A stretch of 64,000 nucleotides of DNA from R-RK-3 sp963842775. GTDB taxonomy: Bacteria; Pseudomonadota; Alphaproteobacteria; Rhizobiales; Rhodomicrobiaceae. Location: assembly GCA_963842775.1 (NCBI GenBank), contig CAWJHQ010000010.1:62001-126000 (forward strand). Reading direction: 5' to 3'. The notes beneath the pieces were generated by a model that saw nothing but the letters and a program-made list of their open reading frames with translations, was not told the DNA's origin and made no database searches. This document shows, piece by piece, positions 1 through 7,813 of the stretch. A program made the position numbers and the translations under genes. The first letter of the stretch is position 1, and each line of letters starts with the position of its first letter.

Positions 1-147
1 GACCACGCCGGTGATGAGCGAGACGCCGACAAGCGTCGTCACGCCGATGACCCGCATGTTGCGGCGCAAATTGCCGAGGATCGCCGAGAGCGCCTCGCGC
101 TCGCTCTCGATAGGGCTTGGCGCCTGCGCCTGGGGAGGCGCAGCCAT
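1..147 (-). CDS. Polysaccharide chain-length determinant / GumC-Wzz family protein, N-terminal part (cut by window edge)
   Basis: The minus strand reads from an ATG at 147 to the window edge (49 codons). It gives a Pro/Gln/Ala-rich cytoplasmic start, a short charged helix and then the beginning of a hydrophobic segment (VIGVTTLVGVSLITGVV). A cytoplasmic N-terminus followed by one membrane segment is typical of Wzz/GumC co-polymerases, which set polymer length at the inner membrane. The gene lies 19 nt after an outer-membrane barrel gene and downstream of a Wza-like export lipoprotein, both on the same strand, which fits an exopolysaccharide export operon. The Wzz domain itself lies outside the window, so the family call rests on topology and context. 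Confidence 0.6.
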   Translation of the reverse strand, partial: MAAPPQAQAPSPIESEREALSAILGNLRRNMRVIGVTTLVGVSLITGVV

Positions 148-166
148 AGCAGGCTGACGGTTCCGT

Positions 167-1450
167 TCAGTATTGTGCGGTAACATTTAACATCACCAGA
201 TGTCGATCAAAGGAAAAATCAACGTTGTTTGAATTTCTTTCAAAATAACTGTATTTAAGACCAAAGCTGCAATAAGCGTTCATCATGTAATCAATTTGAG
301 TGCCAATATGAAGGACGTCGTCTTCGCGGTTGCTGCCGGCAAAATCTTCGTTTGTGTAGGAGCCTTCCACTGTGGCGATGAGGTTGCGCCGGAGCTCATA
401 ATCCACGCGCGCGCCGACGGTCAGATCGATCCGGGCTTCCTGATCTTGCGCCGCCAGCTCCGCGACCTGACGGGAGCCGAATAGCGAAACCGTCATCAGC
501 GGCGTCATGAGCCAGTTGAGATTGGCCTTGGTGGAAAGCCCATCCGCATTCGGGATCAGCGGATTGCTGTAATTCTGCTGGAGATAGCCCAGGTCGACAG
601 AGCCGAAGAGCATCGAGGTGAGCAGGAATTCAAGGCCCGCCCGCGCGTCATAGCCTTCCGAGTCCCTGTCGAGGCTGCCTGTCCCCTCATAGTCCCGGCG
701 GTTCACCTTGAGCAGCGAATAGGCGCGATAGCCGGGCGAAATCTCGTAGAACGGTTTGACGCTGGCGGTAATGATCGTGCCATCGCGAAAGCCTTGTTCG
801 AGCGGCGCGCCGGAGAAGGTCTCGCCGTCCTCGAAGGCGAGCGAGCGGACGCCGCCGCCGACCGCCACGCCGAGCCGGTTGAAGGTCTTGGTGACGGTCG
901 TTTCGGCGCGCAGGTCGCGATAGGCGATCGGCTTTGCCGCATCGGGTACGGTTATGGAGCTGCCGCGCGCCTCGAATTTGCGTGCGGCTTCGAAAAGCGT
1001 GTCGAGCCTGACATCCGTCGTGAGCTGGCGGGCCGAGGTGAGGCGGGCATGCGCTTCGGTGCGGTTTTCGCTGTCGAAACTCTTATATTGGCGATGGCTG
1101 GCGCCGAGATCGAACGTATGTTTGACCGCTTCGCTGTCGCTGCTGATGCGCAATTCCGGTGCGAGTACCAGCGCCATGTCCTCGGCGGCATTTTGCGACG
1201 AAGCATAGATATTGCTGTCGAACTCCATCCCCGCGAGGACGCTCGGATAGAACATGATGCCTTCATAGGCGAGGCCCGTCGGATCCGCTTCCGGATGCTG
1301 CCTCTGCCGCACTGGTAGATTTGCGGACTCCGCATGATATTCGGCGCTAGAAGCCACTCCGGATGCAAGCATGCCGATGAGAGCAGCCAAAACGAGAAGC
1401 AATGCCGAAGCTTGCGCCGCGTCACCTTTCCAATTCGACTTGACTGACAA
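167..1450 (-). CDS. Outer-membrane beta-barrel protein of exopolysaccharide export locus
   Basis: About 427 aa. A signal peptide (basic start, hydrophobic core ALLLVLAALIGMLASGVA, cleavage near SSA/EYH) is followed by many alternating amphipathic strands and an aromatic C-terminus (FDRHLVMLNVTAQY) typical of an outer-membrane barrel. The frame stays open upstream to a TTG at 1546, but that would put 32 basic residues before the signal peptide. A TTG at 1450 preceded by AGGGGGAA is the better start. It resembles the VpsM/EpsL-type barrels found beside Wza and Wzz proteins. The role, an outer-membrane channel or scaffold for polysaccharide secretion, is inferred from the flanking export genes. 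Confidence 0.75.
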   Translation of the reverse strand: MSVKSNWKGDAAQASALLLVLAALIGMLASGVASSAEYHAESANLPVRQRQHPEADPTGLAYEGIMFYPSVLAGMEFDSNIYASSQNAAEDMALVLAPELRISSDSEAVKHTFDLGASHRQYKSFDSENRTEAHARLTSARQLTTDVRLDTLFEAARKFEARGSSITVPDAAKPIAYRDLRAETTVTKTFNRLGVAVGGGVRSLAFEDGETFSGAPLEQGFRDGTIITASVKPFYEISPGYRAYSLLKVNRRDYEGTGSLDRDSEGYDARAGLEFLLTSMLFGSVDLGYLQQNYSNPLIPNADGLSTKANLNWLMTPLMTVSLFGSRQVAELAAQDQEARIDLTVGARVDYELRRNLIATVEGSYTNEDFAGSNREDDVLHIGTQIDYMMNAYCSFGLKYSYFERNSNNVDFSFDRHLVMLNVTAQY

Positions 1451-1631
1451 GAATTCCCCCTTTTGCGGCGAGGACTGACTAAGTGGCCGATAAATCGTTT
1501 GGTCGCGGAATGACCTTCTTCGCCGTTCCAAGCGCTTCAAACTCAACCTTCCGACTCCTCCGACTTCAACCGCAGTCCCAATTCATTGAAATACTCAAAA
1601 ACAGAAAAATTAGAATCAATTATGACAATTA

Positions 1632-2204
1632 TTAAAAGTAACGTTCTGATATTTTAACGCTATCTCCAGGAAATATCGCGATATTTTCTTTGCGTAAATC
1701 GACAGTTATTTGATTTTTGTTTGTGCCGCGTATCACATGAAGCGTGTTTTCATTGGCGCGATAAGTGTATCCGCCGGCGATCGCAGCGACGTCTTGTGCC
1801 ATCATGCCCGGACGATATGGGTACTGGCCGGCGTTCTTGACTTCCCCGATGATGTTGATCGGCCGATAGTTCAAGACATCGACATTGACGCGCGGATTAC
1901 GGACAAAGCCGCCTTGGAGCGCTTCGACCAAATTCGCCTTGAATTCATCCACACCCAGGCCGGCGGCCTTCAACTCGCCTATGAGCGGGAAGGCGATATT
2001 GCCGTTTTCGTCGATTGCGAAATCGCCGGTGAGGTCGGGCTCGTTGAAAACGCTGATCTTGAGCTTATCGCCCGGAGCCAGATGATGCGCCGCGTTGCCT
2101 GACAGGGCTGCAGTGTTGCTGTCAATGGCGCCGGATGATGTCCCGCACGCCGTCAACGCTGCAACGGTCAGCAACATCGCGACATATTTCAATCGCTCAC
2201 GCAA
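1632..2204 (-). CDS. Polysaccharide export lipoprotein (Wza/GumB/ExoF-like, Poly_export + SLBB)
   Basis: About 190 aa. It begins with a lipoprotein signal (lipobox LTAC/G), so the mature protein is lipid-anchored. A Poly_export domain follows (LAPGDKLKISVFNEPDLTG, then IDENGNIAFPLIGELKAAG), then one SLBB-like domain (INIIGEVKNAGQYPYRPGM). The length matches short GumB/ExoF-type exporters, not full-length E. coli Wza (about 380 aa). The start is a TTG at 2204 with GGAG six bases upstream; another in-frame TTG lies at 2222. It is the first gene of the minus-strand export cluster, and the barrel gene begins about 180 nt downstream. It probably forms the periplasmic or outer-membrane part of the export channel. 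Confidence 0.88.
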   Translation of the reverse strand: MRERLKYVAMLLTVAALTACGTSSGAIDSNTAALSGNAAHHLAPGDKLKISVFNEPDLTGDFAIDENGNIAFPLIGELKAAGLGVDEFKANLVEALQGGFVRNPRVNVDVLNYRPINIIGEVKNAGQYPYRPGMMAQDVAAIAGGYTYRANENTLHVIRGTNKNQITVDLRKENIAIFPGDSVKISERYF

Positions 2205-2647
2205 GTGGAGCTCCAGGTCCAAAGAATCGTTATTGCAATGTGGGGTTGTATCACGCTTCGCAGAAACGTTAAGCGTGCATTCAGGGTTGACAGCGCTTAA
2301 CCACGGTTTTTTTCACAGGAGGATCGGTGGGTGTGAATTCCGACGGCGCATCCCGGGCATGATCGGCAAACGTGGCCGCCGTCCAGATGAGAACGATCGA
2401 GCTCTAACCCCGGCACAGGCACCGTTCGGGCTGAAATAATCATCCTCAGTGGCTTGCCAGGGGTACCCTTGCAGGTAACAATGAACGGCAATAATCGATA
2501 AGCGGGGAGGGGAGCCGGGCAGCAGCGGCGCCGCGATCATACGGTGGCCAGGCAAATCCGAATATGCGCGCTCCTGCCGCGGCCCCGACCTGCTTCAACA
2601 CACATATCCGGCTGGCGAGCACGGATTGCGATCAAGGAGACGACTTG
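2205..2647. other. Intergenic region between divergent EPS-export and quinone oxidoreductase genes
   Basis: This stretch separates the minus-strand export operon from the plus-strand oxidoreductase and probably holds both promoters. The only clear structure is a perfect 8-bp inverted repeat at 2268-2301 (separate entry). AAGGAGA just upstream of 2648 is the ribosome binding site of the plus-strand gene. No convincing small gene was seen. Confidence 0.5.
2268..2301. promoter_or_regulatory. Candidate operator dyad upstream of polysaccharide export operon
   Basis: GTTAAGCG at 2268-2275 and CGCTTAAC at 2294-2301 form a perfect 8-bp inverted repeat with an 18-base spacer, about 65-100 bases upstream of the Wza-like gene. 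The arm spacing (about two helical turns) would suit a dimeric regulator. No matching regulator is encoded nearby, so binding is inference. Confidence 0.35.
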
Positions 2648-3647
2648 ATGAAAGCGATGCTGAGCAAGGCGCCGGGCGGACCGGAGACGCTGGCGCTGGA
2701 GGAGGTCGCGGACCCGGTTCCGGGGCGCGGCGAGGTGGTGCTGGACATCAAGGCGTGCGGGGTGAACTTCCCCGACAGTCTCATCATCCGCGATATGTAC
2801 CAGTTCAAGCCTGAGCGGCCCTTTGCGCCGGGCGGCGAAGTCGGCGGCGTCGTGTCCGCATTGGGCGAGGGCGTCGAGACGCTGAAAGTCGGCGACCGCG
2901 TGATCGGCTCAGTCGGCTGGGGCGGCATGGCGGAAAAGGTGAAGGTCGCGGAAGGGCGCTGCATCCGCATTCCGGACAGCATGCCCTTCGATCACGCCGC
3001 CGCATTCATCATGACCTACGGCACATCTTATTATGCGCTGAAGCAGCGCGGCTCGCTGCAGCCCGGCGAGAGCTTGCTCGTGCTCGGCGCGGCGGGCGGT
3101 GTCGGGCTGGCCGCAGTGGAATTGGGCAAGGCGATGGGCGCGAGGGTGATCGCGGCCGTTTCGTCCGAGGAAAAACTGGCGATGGCCAGGGAGCACGGCG
3201 CGGCCGATGGGGTCGATCTATCCGTCCGGCCCGTTCGACCGCGACGGCCAGAAGGCGCTGTCGGAGCTGTTCAAGAATGCCTGCGGCAAGGATGGCGCCA
3301 ATGTCATCTACGATCCGGTCGGCGGCGACTATACGGAGGCTTCGCTGCGGTCGATCGCATGGGAGGGCCGGTTCCTCGTCATCGGCTTCCCGGCGGGCAT
3401 CCCGAAATTGCCGCTGAACCTGACCTTGCTGAAATCCTGCCAGGTCGTCGGCGTCTTCTGGGGCGACTGGGTGCGCCGCGTTCCCGCCGAGAATGCCGAA
3501 AATGTCCGCGAGCTCCTCTCCTATTATGAGCAGGGCGTCATCAAGCCGACCGTTTCCGTGACCTTCCCGCTGGCGAAGGCCGGTGAGGCCATCAGCTGGC
3601 TGGCGGACCGGAAAGCGATGGGCAAGGTCGTCGTGACGGTGGAATAA
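2648..3647 (+). CDS. NADPH:quinone oxidoreductase / zinc-independent MDR family (frameshifted)
   Basis: A medium-chain dehydrogenase/reductase of about 332 aa. The N-terminal GroES-like domain (GEVVLDIKACGVNFPDSLII) is followed by a Rossmann domain with the NADP-binding LGAAGGVGLAAVELGKAMGA and a conserved C-terminus (GKVVVTVE). Catalytic-zinc cysteines are absent, as in quinone oxidoreductases. The ATG at 2648 follows AAGGAGA. Near 3205-3225 the frame shifts: the reading ends in GADGVD and homology resumes in another frame at GPFDRDGQKALSEL, so the gene is probably intact with one base gained or lost. It lies 24 nt upstream of two acyl-CoA dehydrogenase genes and probably belongs to the same fatty-acid or acyl-CoA operon. 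Confidence 0.85.
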
Positions 3648-3671
3648 CGCAGTTTCCGAAGGGCTTTCTTG

Positions 3672-4857
3672 ATGAATATTCTGGAAACATTCCGTGCCGA
3701 AACACGCGCCTGGCTGGAAGCCAATTGCCCGCCCGAAATGCGCCAGCCATCGCAGAGCGAGAAGGATGCCTGCTGGGGCGGGCGCAATTGGGTGTTCCAG
3801 TCGCCGGCGCAAAAGCTCTGGCTGGAGAGGATGGCGGCAAAGGGCTGGACCGCGCCGGAATGGCCCACGCAATATGGCGGAGGCGGCCTTTCCCGCGAGG
3901 AGGCGAAGGTGCTGGCCGCCGAGATGCGCAGCCTGGGCTGCCGGTCGCCGCTGCAAAGCTTCGGCATCTGGATGCTTGGCCCCGCGCTGCTCAAATATGG
4001 CAGCGAGGAACAGAAGCAGACCTATCTGCCGCCGATCGTGCGCGGCGAGATCCGCTGGTGCCAGGGCTATTCGGAGCCGAATGCCGGGTCCGATCTCGCC
4101 GCGCTGCAGACCAAGGCCGAGGACGCGGGCGATCATTTCATCGTCAACGGCCAAAAAATCTGGACATCCTACGCCGACGCGGCCGACTGGATCTTCTGTC
4201 TGGTGCGCACCGATTTCAGCGCGCCCAAACATCTCGGCATCAGCTTCATCCTCTTCGACATGACGACGCCGGGCGTCTCCACCAAGCCGATCACGCTGAT
4301 TTCGGGCCGGTCGCCCTTCTGCGAAACCTTCTTCGACAATGTGAAGGTGCCCAAGGCCAATCTCGTCGGTGAATTGAACAAGGGCTGGGATATCGCAAAA
4401 TACCTCCTCACCCATGAGCGCGATATGATCGGCGGCATCGGCGACCGGATGGGCGCGCGCCGCATCGGCCAGATCGCGGCCCGTTTCGCGGGCAAGGACG
4501 AGGCGGGCAGGCTCGCCGATCCGCTGCTGCAGGGCGCAGATCGCGGAATTCGAAGTGGATGAGGCGGCCTTCGGCTTCTGCATGGAGCGCGCAGGCGATC
4601 TGATGAAGGCGGGGCAGGGGCATCCGGCATTTTCGTCGGTGCTGAAATATTACGGCACCGAGCTGAACAAGCGCCGCAACGAACTCGTCATCGCGGCGGG
4701 CGGCTCGGACGCGCTCGAATGGGAAAGCGACCGCTCGCAGGACGGCTCCATGGCGCGGACCTGGCTGCGCTCCAAGGGCAATTCCATCGAGGGCGGCACC
4801 TCCGAGGTTCAGCTCAATATCGTCGCCAAGCGCCTGTTGGAGTTGCCGGACGCATGA
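3672..4857 (+). CDS. Acyl-CoA dehydrogenase family protein, first of adjacent pair (frameshifted)
   Basis: About 395 aa once one frameshift is bridged. Acyl-CoA dehydrogenase features are present: GWTAPEWPTQYGG in the N-terminal helical domain, the FAD/substrate motif WCQGYSEPNAGSDLA, the beta-domain NGQKIWTSYADAADW, and a C-terminal GNSIEGGTSEVQLNIVAKRLL. Around 4530-4545 the frame ends (DPLLQGAD) and the next helix continues in another frame (IAEFEVDEAAFGFCMERAG). It sits 24 nt after the quinone oxidoreductase and about 90 nt before a second acyl-CoA dehydrogenase. Paired paralogues like these often form heterotetramers acting on bulky acyl-CoAs. The substrate cannot be told from sequence. 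Confidence 0.87.
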
Positions 4858-4945
4858 AGATGACGTGTCATTCCCGCAGGCCGCTGTCCAGCTTCCGGGA
4901 CGACAATCATAGAAGCCGAAAACGCAACGACCGGAAACGCTTCCC

Positions 4946-6085
4946 ATGCCGCTTCTCCTCACTGACGAACAGACGATGATGCGCGACAGCGTGCGCGACT
5001 TCATCGGCGACAAGGCGCCGGTGGCGCATCTGCGGAAGCTGCGCGACAGCCGGGACGAGACCGGCTTCTCGCGCGAATTGTGGTCCGCCTTCGCCGATAT
5101 GGGGCTTTGCGGGCTTCTCGTGCCGGAAGCGCATGGCGGTCAAGGGCTCGGCGCCGTCGAGGCGGGCATCGTGATGGAGGAGATCGGCCGCAATCTGACG
5201 CCGTCGCCCTTCCTGTCCACGGCGCTGCTCGCGGCATCGGCCCTCGCCAAGGCCGGCAGCGACGCCCACAGGGAAGAATACCTCCCCAAGATCGCCTCCG
5301 GCAATCTGATCGCCGCGCTCGCTTCCGATGAAAAGACCAAGCACAGCCCCTCGGCGATCACCCTGCGTGCCGAGCGTGCCGGAAATGGCTTCAAGCTCAA
5401 CGGCGCGAAAGCGTTCGTGGTCGATGGCCATGCGGCGGATATGCTGATCGTCGCGGCACGGAGCGCCGGCAGCGAGCGGGAGGAAAGCGGCATCACCTTG
5501 TTCCTGGTCGACCGAAAGGCGCCGGGCGTCGAGGTCGAGCGCACCATGATGGTGGACGCGCATAACGCCGCGCGCATCACCTTCCGGGATGTGGAAGTGA
5601 CTGCCGACGCCGTTCTCGGCGAGGTCGATCAAGGCTGGAATGTATTGAACGGCGTGCTCAATGTCGGCCGGGCGGCGGTGGCGGCGGAAATGGTGGGCGT
5701 CGGCGAGGAAAGCTTCGCGCGCACGATGGGCTATCTGCGCGAGCGACGCCAGTTCGGCAAGATCATCGGCTCGTTCCAGGCGCTTCAGCACCGGGCTGCG
5801 CATCTTTACGCCGAGATCGAGATTACGCGGGCGGCAGTTCTGAAGGCCCTGCAGATGCTCGATCAGGCGCCGGACGAGGCGGCCCGATATGTTGCCATCG
5901 CCAAAGCGCGCGCGGGCAAGACGACGACGCTCGCCGTGCAGGAAGGCGTGCAGATGCATGGCGGCATCGGCATGACCGACGAGTTCGAAATCGGCTTCTT
6001 CATGAAGCGCGCGCGTGTCTGCCAGGAGCTGTTCGGCGACGCCAATTTCCAGGCGGACGCCCTCGCGAGACTCAATGCCTATTGA
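4946..6085 (+). CDS. Acyl-CoA dehydrogenase family protein, second of adjacent pair
   Basis: 379 aa, intact. The N-terminal domain (LLLTDEQTMMRDSVRDFI; GLLVPEAHGGQGLGAVEAG) is followed by a beta-domain whose usual acceptor motif is degenerate (ALASDEKTKHSPS) and a C-terminal helical domain with RRQFGKIIGSFQALQH and QMHGGIGMTDEFEIG. It is a flavoenzyme that desaturates acyl-CoAs and passes electrons to ETF. The weak canonical signature compared with its neighbour suggests the two proteins work as unlike subunits, as known for FadE26/FadE27-type pairs; that is inference. The next gene starts 28 nt downstream. Confidence 0.88.
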   Translation: MPLLLTDEQTMMRDSVRDFIGDKAPVAHLRKLRDSRDETGFSRELWSAFADMGLCGLLVPEAHGGQGLGAVEAGIVMEEIGRNLTPSPFLSTALLAASALAKAGSDAHREEYLPKIASGNLIAALASDEKTKHSPSAITLRAERAGNGFKLNGAKAFVVDGHAADMLIVAARSAGSEREESGITLFLVDRKAPGVEVERTMMVDAHNAARITFRDVEVTADAVLGEVDQGWNVLNGVLNVGRAAVAAEMVGVGEESFARTMGYLRERRQFGKIIGSFQALQHRAAHLYAEIEITRAAVLKALQMLDQAPDEAARYVAIAKARAGKTTTLAVQEGVQMHGGIGMTDEFEIGFFMKRARVCQELFGDANFQADALARLNAY

Positions 6086-6112
6086 AGGCTACTGCCTTCG
6101 CGAGGACATCCG

Positions 6113-6610
6113 TTGACGGAAAACACTGTAGCCGCAAAGCTCGACGCGAACGCCACGATCGGCGTGATCTCCGATACGCATGGCCTGTTGCGTCCATCGG
6201 CGATCGAGGCGCTCCAAGGCTCCGATCTGATTATTCATGCGGGCGATGTGGGACGCGCGGTCATTCTCGACGACCTTCGCCGGATCGCTCCCGTGATCGC
6301 GGTTCGCGGCAATGTCGATCATGGCGGCTGGGCCGATGCGCTCGCCCTCAGCGCAGTGATCTCTCTCGGCACACACCTTATCTATATGCGCCACATTCTG
6401 GCGGACATTGATCTCGACCCCAAGGCCGCCGGTTTCGCGGCCGTGATTTATGGTCATAGCCACAAGCCCGACATCGCCGAGAAGAATGGGGTCCTCTATT
6501 TCAATCCGGGCAGTGCTGGCCCGCGCCGTTTCGCGCTGCCGGTTACGGTGGGCCGGTTGCGGGTCGTTGCCGGGCGGCTCGATCCGCAACTGATCACGAT
6601 CGAGACGTGA
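6113..6610 (+). CDS. Metallophosphoesterase, YfcE/MJ0936 family phosphodiesterase
   Basis: 165 aa with the full set of calcineurin-like metal-binding motifs in order: ISDTHG, HAGDVG, RGNVD and YGHSHKP, then the family-typical FNPGSAGPRR. This size class hydrolyses phosphodiesters such as bis-pNPP or small nucleotide and phospholipid esters with Mn2+; the natural substrate is unknown. The start is a TTG at 6113 preceded by GAGGA; no good ATG exists upstream of the first metal motif. It follows the acyl-CoA dehydrogenase after 27 nt and may be co-transcribed, though no functional link is evident. It is cytosolic, with no signal peptide. Confidence 0.9.
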   Translation: MTENTVAAKLDANATIGVISDTHGLLRPSAIEALQGSDLIIHAGDVGRAVILDDLRRIAPVIAVRGNVDHGGWADALALSAVISLGTHLIYMRHILADIDLDPKAAGFAAVIYGHSHKPDIAEKNGVLYFNPGSAGPRRFALPVTVGRLRVVAGRLDPQLITIET

Positions 6611-6628
6611 CGCTTGCTTCCGATGCCC

Positions 6629-6835
6629 TTATTGCGGGAACAGGCCGAAGATCAGCGACACCATGATGAAGCCGAGAATGATGTAGAAAAAGGGCGTGGT
6701 TGCATCGCGGCCTTGTGGAGCGGCTTCACCCGCGTTGGCGGAGACGGACGGATGCGGTGTTTCGGGCGTCGTTCCGGCTAGGGCAGAGGTTGTCAGGAGC
6801 GTCGGGCGTGACGGCATGCTGTTGGAGATCGACAT
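6629..6835 (-). CDS. Small tail-anchored hypothetical protein
   Basis: 68 aa. A polar Ser/Thr/Pro/Ala-rich N-terminal half of about 48 residues is followed by a single C-terminal membrane segment (FFYIILGFIMVSLIFGLFPQ). The layout is that of a tail-anchored or single-pass inner-membrane microprotein. It faces the phosphodiesterase gene tail to tail with 18 nt between the stops. The start at 6835 has only a weak ribosome binding site. The hydrophobic helix supports a real gene, but no family is recognised. Confidence 0.45.
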   Translation of the reverse strand: MSISNSMPSRPTLLTTSALAGTTPETPHPSVSANAGEAAPQGRDATTPFFYIILGFIMVSLIFGLFPQ

Positions 6836-6990
6836 GGCGGTAGCTCGTCGTTGGGGTTCAAAGGTATACGCCTAATGGACGCGTGACCGTCGCGTTCGGT
6901 TCACTTGACTTTTTCTTGATTGAGCGCCCGCGCCGAATGGGCGCCGTCGCATCGATTCCAGGCGAAATAATCAGGGGCGGGAAAGCAGAA

Positions 6991-7776
6991 ATGGCGGAAA
7001 ACATGTTTGATCTGAGCGGCAAGGTGGTTTTGGTGACGGGCGGCAATGGCGGCATCGGGCTCGGCATGGCCGATGCGTTGGCGGCGGCCGGAGCCGACAT
7101 CGCCGTTTGGGGCACCAACAGAGACAAGAATGACGCGGCGGAGGCGCAGCTTCGCGCGCATGGAGTGAGGGCCAAGTCCTATGTCTGCGACGTCGCCGAT
7201 GCCGACGCTGTGAATCGCACCCTTGCGGAGACGCTCAGCGAATTCGGCCGCGTCGACGGATGCATCGCCAATGCAGGGGTGATGGGTGGGGGCAACCGGT
7301 CGTTCCTCGATATCACGGCCGAGGACTGGCGGCGGGTCATGGCCGTCAATCTCGACGGCGTCTTCCATACCTATCAGGCGGTGCTGCGCCATATTGTCGA
7401 GCGGGCGGGAAAGGGGGATCCCGGCGGGCGCCTCGTCGGCATATCCAGCCTTGCCTCGGTGTCGGGGGCGGCGCGCAACGAGCATTACGCCGCGACCAAG
7501 GGCGCTCTCAATTCGATGACATACGCGCTGGCCGTGGAATTTGCGCGCTACGGGGTGACGGTCAACGCCATTTTGCCTGGATGGATCGAGACGGACATGA
7601 CCAAGAGCGCGATGGCCAACCCCAAATTCGTCGATAACGTCATGCCGCGCATTCCGGCGCGCCGCTGGGGGCAGCCGTCCGATTTCGGCGGGCTGGCTGT
7701 CTATCTCATGAGCGAGGCTTCGGCCTATCTCACCGGGCAGGGCATCATGGTGGACGGGGGCTTCTGGCGCTTCTAG
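6991..7776 (+). CDS. SDR family oxidoreductase (FabG-like)
   Basis: 261 aa short-chain dehydrogenase. The cofactor motif TGGNGGIGLGMADAL is followed by the NAG motif (CIANAGVMGG), the catalytic serine (ISSLASVSG), the catalytic pair HYAATKGA and the C-terminal YLTGQGIMVDGGFW. It is an NAD(P)-dependent alcohol/ketone oxidoreductase of unknown substrate. The frame is open further upstream to 6883, but the ATG at 6991 starts directly before the first beta strand (MFDLSGKVVLVTGG) and follows a GGGGCGGGAAAG stretch. It converges on the AsmA-like gene, whose stop lies 38 nt away. Confidence 0.88.
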   Translation: MAENMFDLSGKVVLVTGGNGGIGLGMADALAAAGADIAVWGTNRDKNDAAEAQLRAHGVRAKSYVCDVADADAVNRTLAETLSEFGRVDGCIANAGVMGGGNRSFLDITAEDWRRVMAVNLDGVFHTYQAVLRHIVERAGKGDPGGRLVGISSLASVSGAARNEHYAATKGALNSMTYALAVEFARYGVTVNAILPGWIETDMTKSAMANPKFVDNVMPRIPARRWGQPSDFGGLAVYLMSEASAYLTGQGIMVDGGFWRF

Positions 7777-7813
7777 GAGGGCGCGCCCCGCGCCGGCGCG
7801 AGGCTTGACGCGG

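Noticed and set aside
3009..4583. Long minus-strand open frame of 524 codons opposite the oxidoreductase and acyl-CoA dehydrogenase genes
   Set aside because: It is antisense to clearly conserved coding sequence; high-GC codon bias keeps antisense frames open. The product is Arg/Ala/His-rich with no domain.
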